NCBI RefSeq assembly: GCF_001911425.1
Contig: NZ_MPPL01000001.1
Location: 5,146,912 to 5,210,911, forward strand
Length of the DNA stretch: 64,000 nucleotides
Direction: 5' to 3'
DNA from: Mucilaginibacter polytrichastri
Lineage (GTDB): Bacteria > Bacteroidota > Bacteroidia > Sphingobacteriales > Sphingobacteriaceae
Shown in pieces: positions 53,867 to 61,849 of this stretch; positions within the stretch are counted from its first letter, which is position 1, and the number at the start of each line of letters is the position of its first letter. The notes under the pieces were generated by a model, which was not told where the DNA came from, ran no database searches, and saw only the letters and a program-made list of their open reading frames with translations. The position numbers were made by a program, and so were the translations under genes.

Positions 53867-53981
53867 GGTAAATTTTGCAACCCCCTCGCTCCCGCAAGCG
53901 TCCCGCTTGTGGTATAGTGAGTGCCGCGCATGCCAAATAAGAAACATTCCATATTCCAATCCCTTTCCCCTAAATTGCACT

Positions 53982-54874
53982 ATGTATCTGTATAAAGAAG
54001 AGATCGTTATACCGCAATATCCATTTGAGCCGGATGCAGCAACGGGCAACCCGCTGTTTCGCATTAACCGGAACGATTGTGTGGTGAATTATAAGCGGTC
54101 GGATTTTTTGGTGCCGCACCGTAAGGATTATTACTTTATGGCCTTTGTTAAAATGGGTAGCAGCCGCCATTGGATAGATATGACGCCCTATGATTTAAAG
54201 CCCGATAAGTTTTATTTTACCACCCCGCACCAGGTACATTTAAAGGAAGATGCCGAACCATTTACGGGTATTGCCCTTAGTTTTCATAAAGAGTTTTTGC
54301 TGACTGCCGATAATGCTTCGCTTAAAGAGTTACCCATTATCCAAAACCCTCAAAACGGGCACGAACTTTCCTTAACCAAGGGTGATCTCAAATTTATAGA
54401 AGATATTCTGGATAAGATACTTGCAGAAACAGAAACTAAAGAAACCTGGCAAAATACAATGCTTTCGGCCTACATGAGAATTTATTGGTGTATCTGAGCC
54501 GCTTATACCAGGAGCAATTAAAGGAACAGGAAGCGGGCCCCGATAGGGTATTACTCAAAAAGTTTCTGGCGAAAGTGGATGAAACCTATACCGAATTGCA
54601 CGAAGTAGCTGCCTATGCTGATATGCTGAATATTTCTGCCGGGCATTTAAGCGAATTGGTAAAAGCGCAAAGCGGTAAACCGGCCATAGCGCACATCCAT
54701 GAGCGGTTGATCCTGGAGGCCAAACGTTTGCTTTTTCATACCGATTATGCCATAAAGGAGATCGCCTTTCAGCTGGGTTTCGAGGATGCTTCTTACTTCA
54801 ACAGGTTCTTTAAACGCCTTACTGCGTATACCCCTGCTTACTATCGTAGCAACTTCCGCGAAATGTACCATTAA
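53982..54874 (+). pseudogene. AraC family regulator, frameshifted
   Basis: The N-terminal half (MYLYKEEIVIPQYPFEPDAA to ...NTMLSAYMRI) is a cupin-like AraC ligand domain and ends at a stop near 54497. The C-terminal half (VYLSRLYQEQ..., 54485-54874) carries the AraC HTH pair with AAYADMLNISAGHLSELVK and DYAIKEIAFQLGFEDASYFNRFFKR. Adding one T in the run at 54481-54483 would join them as MRILLVYLSRLYQEQ. So one base is missing, which means a pseudogene, a phase-variable tract or a sequencing error. It likely regulated the SDR gene that follows. Confidence 0.85.
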
Positions 54875-54891
54875 AACCGTTGGGTGTGCTG

Positions 54892-54920
54892 TTGTGTTGC
54901 TAATGCTGAACCTAACTTTG
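54892..54920 (+). promoter_or_regulatory. promoter of the SDR gene
   Basis: TTG at 54892-54894, 18 nt, TAACTTTG at 54913-54920: a close match to the Bacteroidota -33/-7 pattern, 27 nt before the ATG. Confidence 0.6.
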
Positions 54921-54946
54921 TTGCTGTAAATAAAAATAAGACAAAA

Positions 54947-55684
54947 ATGAAAACAGCACTCATAACAGGCGCAAACAAAAGTATCGGTTTCGAAACTGCA
55001 AAACAGCTGGCTGGCAAAGGCTATTTCGTATACTTGGGCAGCCGCGATCTGGCAAAAGGACAGGAGGCCGTGACCAAACTGAAAGCCGAAGGTTTAACCA
55101 ACCTCGAAGCCATACAGATCGATGTAACTGATGCAGCATCGATAGATGCTGCACAAAAAACATTAAGCAGTAAGGTTGAATCATTAGATCTGCTGGTTAA
55201 CAACGCCGGTATATTAGGCGGTATGGAGCAGGCGGCTTTATCTGTGGATGTAGCCACTATTCGCGAGGTATTTGATACCAACTTTTTTGGTGTCATTGCA
55301 GTTACCCAGGCATTTATTGGTTTGCTGAAAAAATCTGCAACTCCTGTCATCGCCAATGTTACTTCGGGCTTGGGTTCTTTAACCCTGCACAGCGACCCAA
55401 CCTGGATGTATTATAACGTTAAAGCAGCCGCTTATGGGCCATCTAAAACAGCATTAAATGCTTATACCGTGGCATTAGCTTATGAACTGCGTGATACACA
55501 ATTTAGGGTGAATGTAATAGATCCGGGTTATACCTCAACAGACTTTAACCATAACAGCGGCCCCGGTACCGTTGAAAGCGCAGCCGCATTTGTGGTTAAA
55601 TATGCAGCTATCGGCACAGATGGGCCAACCGGTAAATTCTTCAGCCATGATATCCAGGGTGAAGGCGACGAAAGCCCATGGTAG
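54947..55684 (+). CDS. SDR family NAD(P)-dependent oxidoreductase
   Basis: 245 residues from ATG 54947. Classical short-chain dehydrogenase: cofactor motif TGANKSIG (7-14), DLLVNNAGILGG, the active-site serine in NVTSGLG and Y-x3-K in YGPSK. ARG (Arg39-like) positions after the second strand (GSRDLAKGQ) suggest NADP(H) preference. Substrate unknown. Preceded by the broken AraC regulator and its own good promoter, and closed by a terminator. Confidence 0.92.
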   Translation: MKTALITGANKSIGFETAKQLAGKGYFVYLGSRDLAKGQEAVTKLKAEGLTNLEAIQIDVTDAASIDAAQKTLSSKVESLDLLVNNAGILGGMEQAALSVDVATIREVFDTNFFGVIAVTQAFIGLLKKSATPVIANVTSGLGSLTLHSDPTWMYYNVKAAAYGPSKTALNAYTVALAYELRDTQFRVNVIDPGYTSTDFNHNSGPGTVESAAAFVVKYAAIGTDGPTGKFFSHDIQGEGDESPW

Positions 55685-55708
55685 GTAGATGCTATGATTA
55701 ATTAATCT

Positions 55709-55737
55709 AAAGCAACTCGCAAGAGTTGCTTTTTTTA
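55709..55737 (+). terminator. terminator of the SDR gene
   Basis: AAGCAACTC / GAGTTGCTT with a 4-nt loop and a T7 run. Confidence 0.88.
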
Positions 55738-55826
55738 TGATTTTTAAATTTCCTCCATACACTAAGGAGGCGGCCGGAAGTGTGATGGAAGGGAGGGGTT
55801 TCTACAATATGCTTAACAAGTTTGTT

Positions 55827-55834
55827 TACCTTTG
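55827..55834 (+). promoter_or_regulatory. -7 box of rlmF
   Basis: TACCTTTG, 20 nt before the rlmF ATG; no TTG at -33. Confidence 0.4.
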
Positions 55835-55854
55835 CAAACTATCCGTTTAGCAAA

Positions 55855-56832
55855 ATGCCGAAAAAAGTTAAAGTCAAAGTCAAGAAGTCTGTCGAAAAAG
55901 GATCATTACATCCTCGTAACCTGCACATCGGGCGGTACGATCTGCAAGAGCTTTGTGCAAGCAGCCCGGGTTTAAAACCTTTTGTGGCGCCCAATCAATA
56001 TGGCGACGAGTCTGTTGACTTTAGTAATCCGGAAGCAGTTAAAGCCTTAAACGGTGCATTACTGAAACACTTTTATGGCATTGATGGTTGGGATATCCCG
56101 GAGGGATACCTTTGTCCGCCAATACCCGGCCGGGTTGACTATATCCACAACATGGCCGACCTATTGGCCGAAAGCAATAATGGCGTAATCCCAACCGGCA
56201 ACAAAATTAAGGTACTGGATATTGGCGTGGGTGCTAATTGCGTTTACCCTTTAATTGGTAACAGTGTATACGGCTGGCAGTTTGTGGGTACAGATATTGA
56301 TTCAAAGGCTATTGATTCGGCAGAAAAGGTGGTATCATTAAATAAACAGTTAAAAGATGCTATAGAAATCCGTTTTCAGGCTAACCGGGCCGAAATTTTT
56401 AAAGGCGTAGTTAACGAGGGCGAAGTTTTTGACCTGGTGGTATGTAACCCCCCTTTCCATGCAACCAGGCAGGAGGCCCAGGATAGCTCTGCCCAGAAAT
56501 GGGAAAAGCTGGGTGTTACTGAAGATAAAAAAGGGTTGAATTTCGGCGGTACTAATACCGAACTGTGGTATGCTGGCGGCGAAGCTGCATTTATTGGTAA
56601 AATGATTAACCAAAGCTTATTGCTGGCCAGGCAGTGCATGTGGTTCTCAACCCTGGTATCCAGAAGAGAAACGCTGCCCGTAATTTATAAGGCGCTGGAA
56701 AAGGTCGGCGCAATCGATGTTAAAACCATCAACATGTCGCAAGGGCAAAAAATAAGTCGTGTAGTTACTTGGACTTATTTGAATGAAGCCGAACGGACAG
56801 AATGGATGCAGAAGCGTTTAGACGCTGTTTAA
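55855..56832 (+). CDS. rlmF: 23S rRNA (adenine-1618-N6)-methyltransferase
   Basis: 325 residues from ATG 55855 (the longer frame runs through the -7 box). Opens with KGSLHPRNLHIGRYDLQEL, the family hallmark LHPRN, SAM motif KVLDIGVGANCVYPLIG and the N6-adenine catalytic motif NPPF in DLVVCNPPFHAT, then FGGTNTELWYAGGEAAFI. Methylates A1618 of 23S rRNA in E. coli. Monocistronic, closed by two hairpins. Confidence 0.94.
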   Translation: MPKKVKVKVKKSVEKGSLHPRNLHIGRYDLQELCASSPGLKPFVAPNQYGDESVDFSNPEAVKALNGALLKHFYGIDGWDIPEGYLCPPIPGRVDYIHNMADLLAESNNGVIPTGNKIKVLDIGVGANCVYPLIGNSVYGWQFVGTDIDSKAIDSAEKVVSLNKQLKDAIEIRFQANRAEIFKGVVNEGEVFDLVVCNPPFHATRQEAQDSSAQKWEKLGVTEDKKGLNFGGTNTELWYAGGEAAFIGKMINQSLLLARQCMWFSTLVSRRETLPVIYKALEKVGAIDVKTINMSQGQKISRVVTWTYLNEAERTEWMQKRLDAV

Positions 56833-56906
56833 ATTTATCACGTAAAGTAGGCATCAGCAAACTTTGTTAATGCTTCAGAGATATTTTCCATATTAAATTG
56901 GAAAAC

Positions 56907-56976
56907 CAGCCTTTCATTTTGAGAGGCTTTTTTTATGCCCCGATGTAGCCTGTAAAAATAAACGGGCTTTTTAACC
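56907..56976 (+). terminator. tandem terminators after rlmF
   Basis: Two hairpins in a row: AGCCTTTC / GAGAGGCT + T7 (56908-56935), and AGCCTGT / ACGGGCT + T5 (56946-56976). The first overlaps the conserved 16-bp block described as part of the GNAT promoter. Confidence 0.6.
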
Positions 56977-57030
56977 TCATTGAGGCCATTTTGTGATTGA
57001 GTGTGCAAATCGGGCATTCTTTTGGCATAC
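56907..57030 (+). promoter_or_regulatory. two-block upstream module, GNAT-ArgE-porin operon
   Basis: CAGCCTTTCATTTTGA (56907-56922) and GGCATTCTTTTGGCATAC (57013-57030). The second block has GG-N10-GC spacing like a sigma-54 -24/-12 element and lies about 50 nt before the ATG. The same two blocks occur, at the same separation, before the gene at 60436. Confidence 0.55.
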
Positions 57031-57078
57031 CCGCCATTACAGTTAATAACAAAGTGTATTAACGATAATAAAATCAAA

Positions 57079-57624
57079 ATGGAAAGTGAACGAATTATTG
57101 TAAGGTCGGCCATACCAGCAGATGTGGTATTTGCAGATCAGATTATCCATGAAATGGAAAGTTCTGCAATAGCGAGGGGTTCGGGGATCTCTAAAAGATC
57201 GGCAGCCGCCATTATCGAAAAAATTGACGCTGGTAAAGCAATTGTAGCCGTAACAGAAAATGGCGAGTGGGCCGGCTTCTCCTATATCGAAACCTGGGAC
57301 GATGAGAAATTTGTATCAAACAGTGGCCTCATCGTATCTCCCAAACACCGTAACAACCATATTGCATCTCAAATTAAAACGCAAATATTTCAGTTATCGC
57401 GCAGCAAGTACCCGGCTGCAAAAGTATTCAGTATTACCTCTGGCCTTGCCATCATGAAAATGAATACTCACCTGGGTTTTGAGCCGGTAACTTATGCCGA
57501 GGTAGCACAAGAAACCCGCTTTTGGGATGGCTGTAAAAGCTGTGTTAACTACGATGTGCTACAGGCCAAAAACAGGTGTAATTGCCTTTGCACAGCTATG
57601 CTTTTCGACCCTCAATTAAATTAA
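57079..57624 (+). CDS. GNAT family N-acetyltransferase, ArgA-like, with Cys-rich C-terminus
   Basis: 181 residues from ATG 57079. The GNAT core is VRSAIPADVVFADQIIHEME, EWAGFSYIETWDDEKFVSN and the acetyl-CoA loop region SPKHRNNHIASQI. The end carries CKSCVNYDVLQAKNRCNCLC, a CX2CX11CXCXC pattern that might bind metal. Similar GNAT proteins sit in Bacteroidota arginine clusters beside argG as presumed acylglutamate synthases. Here it precedes an ArgE-like deacylase and a porin with no other arg gene in view. Whether it makes N-acetylglutamate or acts on another amine is not known. Confidence 0.82.
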   Translation: MESERIIVRSAIPADVVFADQIIHEMESSAIARGSGISKRSAAAIIEKIDAGKAIVAVTENGEWAGFSYIETWDDEKFVSNSGLIVSPKHRNNHIASQIKTQIFQLSRSKYPAAKVFSITSGLAIMKMNTHLGFEPVTYAEVAQETRFWDGCKSCVNYDVLQAKNRCNCLCTAMLFDPQLN

Positions 57625-57661
57625 GCTTATTTCTTTAAACGGATATAAAACAAATTTTGTG

Positions 57662-58843
57662 ATGATAAAGAATGTAATTGCAAAGCCGGTTATTTCCATG
57701 AATAAGGAAAACCTGCCTTTAAATTCGCTGCTCTTTAGCGAATCGGTAACACTGCTGCAAAAGCTTATAGAAACTCCATCATTCAGCGGCGAAGAATCTG
57801 CCGCTGCCGATTTGGTGCAGGGATACCTGTTAAGCTATAACGTAAAAGTTAAAAGAAGAAGAAACAACGTTTGGTGCTATAACAAGTATTTCGACGAGAG
57901 CAAACCTACTATCCTGTTAAACTCGCACCTTGATACCGTTAAACCTAACGAGGGCTACACTAAAAACCCTTTCTGCCCCGAAATAATTGGCGGTAAATTA
58001 TATGGCCTGGGCAGCAATGATGCCGGCGGTTGTCTCGTATCCTTACTGGCTACTTTTTTACATTACTACAGCTACCAGGGCCTGGGCTTTAACCTTTGCT
58101 TTGCGGCTACTGCCGAAGAAGAAAACTCCGGTAAAAACGGTATTAAATCTATTTTGCCAGCACTGGGTAAGTTAGAGCTGGCCATAGTTGGCGAACCTAC
58201 CCTGCTGCAAATGGCAGTTGCCGAAAAAGGCAACCTGGTAATTGATTGTATCAGCACCGGCCGCTCGGGCCATGCGGCACGAGAAGAGGGCGATAATGCT
58301 ATCTACAAATGCATGAAAGATCTTGAATGGTTCCGCTCGTACCAGTTTCCGCAGCAGTCTAAAAGCTTGTCGCCTGTTAAAATGACTATCACGGCTATTA
58401 AGGCTGGCTTGCAGCATAATATTGTACCTGCTAAGTGTGAGTATACCGTAGATATCCGCAATGACGATATATTCTCTCATGAGATGATCCTGGAAACTAT
58501 CAGAAAGAACATCTCTTCAGCGTTTACCGTTCGGCCGGGGTCGCTTGGCGCATCGGCTGTTCCGTTAGATCATCCTATCGTGAAAACCGGTATCGCCATT
58601 GGTTGCAAAACCTACGGCTCGCCAACCACCTCGGATCAGGCCTGGCTGGATATCCCGTCGGTAAAAATAGGCCCCGGCGATTCGGCCCGTTCCCATTCGT
58701 CAGATGAGTTTGTTTTTCTCGAAGAAATTAAGAAAGGAATCAGCCTTTATATCAAACTGCTGGAAAACCTGCCCCTGATGCTGATCAATAACCCGGTAAA
58801 ATATCCCCTAAACCCTATCGCAATAAATCCAAATAACAACTAA
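57662..58843 (+). CDS. M20 family metallo-hydrolase, ArgE-like (acyl-ornithine deacylase)
   Basis: Amide-bond hydrolase, up to 393 residues. ATG 57662 is given; ATG 57698 (MNKENLPLNSLLFSE) begins closer to the family start. Zinc and catalytic residues: LLNSHLDTVKP (H, D), GSNDAGGCLVS (bridging D), TAEEENSGKNG (EE), IVGEPTLLQ, and the last histidine in GDSARSHSSDEF. It matches Bacteroidota acetyl/succinyl-ornithine deacetylases. Lies 37 nt after the GNAT gene and 7 nt before the porin gene, so one operon. The function may be deacylating scavenged N-acyl amino acids. Confidence 0.85.
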   Translation: MIKNVIAKPVISMNKENLPLNSLLFSESVTLLQKLIETPSFSGEESAAADLVQGYLLSYNVKVKRRRNNVWCYNKYFDESKPTILLNSHLDTVKPNEGYTKNPFCPEIIGGKLYGLGSNDAGGCLVSLLATFLHYYSYQGLGFNLCFAATAEEENSGKNGIKSILPALGKLELAIVGEPTLLQMAVAEKGNLVIDCISTGRSGHAAREEGDNAIYKCMKDLEWFRSYQFPQQSKSLSPVKMTITAIKAGLQHNIVPAKCEYTVDIRNDDIFSHEMILETIRKNISSAFTVRPGSLGASAVPLDHPIVKTGIAIGCKTYGSPTTSDQAWLDIPSVKIGPGDSARSHSSDEFVFLEEIKKGISLYIKLLENLPLMLINNPVKYPLNPIAINPNNN

Positions 58844-58850
58844 TAACAAA

Positions 58851-60182
58851 ATGAAAAAACACCTACTAACAATAGTTGCGCTGGCGGCTATTGTGTTTAA
58901 TGTAAATGCACAGCAGGATACCGTAAAAATTAAAGCAAAAAAAGATACTGTTATCAGGTCGTTGCCGTCGCCGCTGCCGTCGCCGCCATTCCCATCTTCA
59001 GATTGGGTTGGTTCGCCGCTGGTTGGGGTTGATGCCACTGCACCAAATTACCCCTTGACCAAGTTATTGGGCTTAAGCCAAAGCAAGGTTAAAATTTATG
59101 GCTGGGTGGATATCGGTGGAAATATCAGTTCGTCAAAAAATTCTAACGCGCCTACATCTTACAACTTAATACCGAATAGTATAGTGCTTGACCAAGCCGG
59201 GATTAAGTTTGAAAAACAACCCAATACAATTCAAACAGATCATTTTGAATGGGGCTTCCTGTCCACCACTATATTTGGTACCGATTATAGGTATACCACC
59301 AGTAAGGGCATCTTCAGTAATCAATTGCTGAAGCACAACAATAAATACGGCTTCGACCCGGCCGAACTATACGGAATACTTTACTTCCCTAAAGTGGCCG
59401 ATGGTTTAATTGTAAAGGTAGGTCGGTTTATCTCTCCTGCCGATATTGAAGCACAATGGGCAACAGATAATTACCTGTACTCGCACTCGCTGATGTTTAC
59501 TGTAGATCCATACACCTTTACCGGTGTGCAGGGAACGTTTAAACTGGGTTCGCACTGGCAATTACAAGTTGCTGCACATGCCGGTAATGACATGGCCCCA
59601 TGGAGCAACTCGGCCCAGTTAAATGGGTTATTGATGGTACGTTGGGTATCTAATGATAACAACGACGGCATTTGGGGAGGTATCAACTCTTTAGGGAGCG
59701 GTAATTACACCAATCAGCACGATAACTTACAAATGCTGGTAACCACCTGGGGGCATAAGTTTAGCAGCAGAATTCACATGATGACAGAAGCCTATTATAT
59801 GTGGCAAAAAAATGCCTTGGTAGGTGGTACTGTAATCACCGGCCCGCCACAGCCATTTTATACTAACGTAGGTGCAGGCTCGCTGATTCCGGGTACGGCC
59901 AATGCCATAGGTTTGGTTAACTATTTCCAGGTATTGGTTTCGCCTAAAGATTATTTGTCTGTCCGTAACGATATGCTGAATGACCCGCAAGCTAACCGTA
60001 CCGGATACGCCACCTTGTATACCAGCCACACCATAGGCTTTGTACACTATTTTAACAACCTGATCCGAATTCGCCCTGAAATTAGATACGAGCGCGCTTA
60101 TGCCGATGGGATTACACCGTATAACAATGGCACCAAAAAGGATCAATATACCGCAGCAATGGACTTGATAGTCCGTTTCTAA
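58851..60182 (+). CDS. outer-membrane beta-barrel porin (BBP2-like)
   Basis: 443 residues. Signal peptide (through VNAQ), then a short Pro/Ser-rich tract (SLPSPLPSPPFPSSDW, coded by near-repeats of CCGTCGCCG), and a barrel with KIYGWVDIGGNISSSKNSN, GVQGTFKLGSHWQLQVAAHAG and a final strand AAMDLIVRF. The pattern is that of DUF1597/BBP2-type porins, often next to ammonium-transport or amino-acid genes in this phylum. Starts 7 nt after the M20 gene. It probably lets small nitrogen compounds through the outer membrane, which is inferred. Confidence 0.82.
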   Translation: MKKHLLTIVALAAIVFNVNAQQDTVKIKAKKDTVIRSLPSPLPSPPFPSSDWVGSPLVGVDATAPNYPLTKLLGLSQSKVKIYGWVDIGGNISSSKNSNAPTSYNLIPNSIVLDQAGIKFEKQPNTIQTDHFEWGFLSTTIFGTDYRYTTSKGIFSNQLLKHNNKYGFDPAELYGILYFPKVADGLIVKVGRFISPADIEAQWATDNYLYSHSLMFTVDPYTFTGVQGTFKLGSHWQLQVAAHAGNDMAPWSNSAQLNGLLMVRWVSNDNNDGIWGGINSLGSGNYTNQHDNLQMLVTTWGHKFSSRIHMMTEAYYMWQKNALVGGTVITGPPQPFYTNVGAGSLIPGTANAIGLVNYFQVLVSPKDYLSVRNDMLNDPQANRTGYATLYTSHTIGFVHYFNNLIRIRPEIRYERAYADGITPYNNGTKKDQYTAAMDLIVRF

Positions 60183-60266
60183 TACACATTTACATCATAA
60201 ACAAAAGAGGCTTTATTATAAGTCAAAATATTAACGACTGTGTTATTACTCTTCCATTTTGGCAAT

Positions 60267-60390
60267 CAGCCTTTCATTTTGAATGTAAATAAAGTGTAAC
60301 AAAATGTATAAATCTTTAAAAAATGCCCATGAGGGGCTAATTTTGAGGCTTTACTAATGTTTCTAATAAACTGGCACTTTATTGGAATAC
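60267..60390 (+). promoter_or_regulatory. two-block upstream module, gene at 60436
   Basis: CAGCCTTTCATTTTGA (60267-60282) and GGCACTTTATTGGAATAC (60373-60390). The element has TGGCAC at -24 but GA rather than GC at -12, and lies about 46 nt before the ATG. Same spacing as at 56907-57030. Confidence 0.55.
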
Positions 60391-60435
60391 TGTTTCATAG
60401 GAATAACAAATCAGAATAAATAAATAACAAATAAA

Positions 60436-61014
60436 ATGAAAACTTCAATCAAAGTGCTTTTCGCAGCCATCTTGATGATACAGGGTTTAGGCTTAAAAGC
60501 ACAAAACACCACAGGTGTTTACCTTACCGAAAATGATTACAAAGACCATAAATTAACCTACGCCTCCAACACGGATAAAATACAGCTGAACGAGTTTTTT
60601 GGCGGCAACACTATCGCAGTGGTTAACGAGGGTAAAAAAGTGAATCTGAACAAAAACCAGATCTTCGGTTACCGTTTAGCCAACCAGGATTATCGCTTTT
60701 ATAATAACACGGCTTACAAAATAATTGACACTGCCGGCTTTACCATATATAGCCGTGAAAAACTAACCCAACAGGCCAAAGGTTATGCACCTGTTGTAAA
60801 ATATTTTTACAGCGTAAATAACAAACAAGCAGTTAAAGATTTAACTGTGGCTAACCTTACTGCAAGCTTTCCAAAGGCTACAGATTTTCGTTACAGCCTG
60901 CAAAATAACTTTCGTAACGATGCAGAGTTGGCCAGCTATGATAAAGTGGCCAAGCAGTACGAGGTTAAATACCTGTATTTTGCGCACAAAAGCGTAATTG
61001 CAAATAATCAGTAA
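60436..61014 (+). CDS. exported protein of unknown function
   Basis: 192 residues with a signal peptide (MKTSIKVLFAAILMIQGLGLKAQ). The mature part starts NTTGVYLTENDYKDHKLTYA, then VNEGKKVNLNKNQIFGYRLANQDYRFYNN (a beta-rich part) and a helical C-terminus ending in YLYFAHKSVIANNQ. No family recognised; similar short secreted proteins with a TENDYK start are scattered in Bacteroidota by memory, without known role. Its upstream module matches that of the GNAT/ArgE/porin operon, so it is likely co-regulated with them. Terminator follows. Confidence 0.7.
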   Translation: MKTSIKVLFAAILMIQGLGLKAQNTTGVYLTENDYKDHKLTYASNTDKIQLNEFFGGNTIAVVNEGKKVNLNKNQIFGYRLANQDYRFYNNTAYKIIDTAGFTIYSREKLTQQAKGYAPVVKYFYSVNNKQAVKDLTVANLTASFPKATDFRYSLQNNFRNDAELASYDKVAKQYEVKYLYFAHKSVIANNQ

Positions 61015-61041
61015 TTGCAACTTAACTATTAACTATATATC

Positions 61042-61070
61042 AAGTCCTGGCGTTATTGCCGGGACTTTTT
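61042..61070 (+). terminator. terminator of the secreted-protein gene
   Basis: AAGTCC-GGC / GCC-GGACTT stem with one mismatch and T6 tail. Confidence 0.82.
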
Positions 61071-61246
61071 TGTTTAGGGCGGGCCAAAATGAAAAACAGT
61101 AGTTCATATTGGGGTAACTAGTAAACTATGCTATTGGTATCTGTGGCTCCAAATCGGCTTTAACTATTAATTAAGGCATGTATTCGCCCTAAATTATTTT
61201 ACGGCATGTTAGTAGCAAAGGCTATGATGAACGCAAATTAAAACAC

Positions 61247-61849
61247 ATGGCTTTTACATCATTAATCAAAAAAATGTCGTTGATAGTTGAAATAGATGTT
61301 AACGATAATGAGATAATAAAAAATAAAATTACAGCATTGGATGCTAAGGTGCAACAAATGCTTTTGTGGAGTAACCTAAGTGCAATATGGGGTTATTTAC
61401 TGTTGTCGGGTATCATTGTGCGGATTTATAGAGGGCTTAATGGTACACATGCCGTATTTCTTATCGGTACACTGGGCCTTGTGTGCTTATTATTGGTTAT
61501 TTACCTTTTTGTTGTTTGGAAAAGTATCGCCTATCAACAGAATACCCGGCATAGGGCCAGTAAGGAATACTTGAACTATCAGATTAATAAATTGGTGGGG
61601 CAGCGTAAATTAATTGCCGCCTATTTAATTACCAATGTGTTGCTGCTGACTGTAGCCAGTTTGTTTTTTGGCATCGACTTAAATAGAGGTATTACCACCT
61701 TGTTTAAAATTGCTGCCCCGGTAAGTATCATCACTTATGGCTTGGGGCTTTATTTTATATCGAATTTTACCAGGCAAAAGCGTAAGCTGGATGATTTAAA
61801 CAAACAAATTGATCATGTTTTATTTATGGAGAAAGTAAATCAGAATTAG
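61247..61849 (+). CDS. four-helix membrane protein, unknown
   Basis: 200 residues. Helices about 45-60, 70-92, 122-142 and 150-172 (for example TLGLVCLLLVIYLFVVW and LIAAYLITNVLLLTVASLFFG), flanked by charged N- and C-terminal coils. The topology (two hairpins joined by a basic loop RHRASKEYLNYQINKLVG) has no family I recognise. The C-terminus overlaps the end of the convergent eutC gene by 26 nt. Confidence 0.65.
   Translation: MAFTSLIKKMSLIVEIDVNDNEIIKNKITALDAKVQQMLLWSNLSAIWGYLLLSGIIVRIYRGLNGTHAVFLIGTLGLVCLLLVIYLFVVWKSIAYQQNTRHRASKEYLNYQINKLVGQRKLIAAYLITNVLLLTVASLFFGIDLNRGITTLFKIAAPVSIITYGLGLYFISNFTRQKRKLDDLNKQIDHVLFMEKVNQN

Noticed and set aside
56838..57113. 91-codon minus-strand frame between rlmF and the GNAT gene
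   Set aside because: It covers two plus-strand terminators and the promoter module, and overlaps the start of the GNAT gene; no domain.
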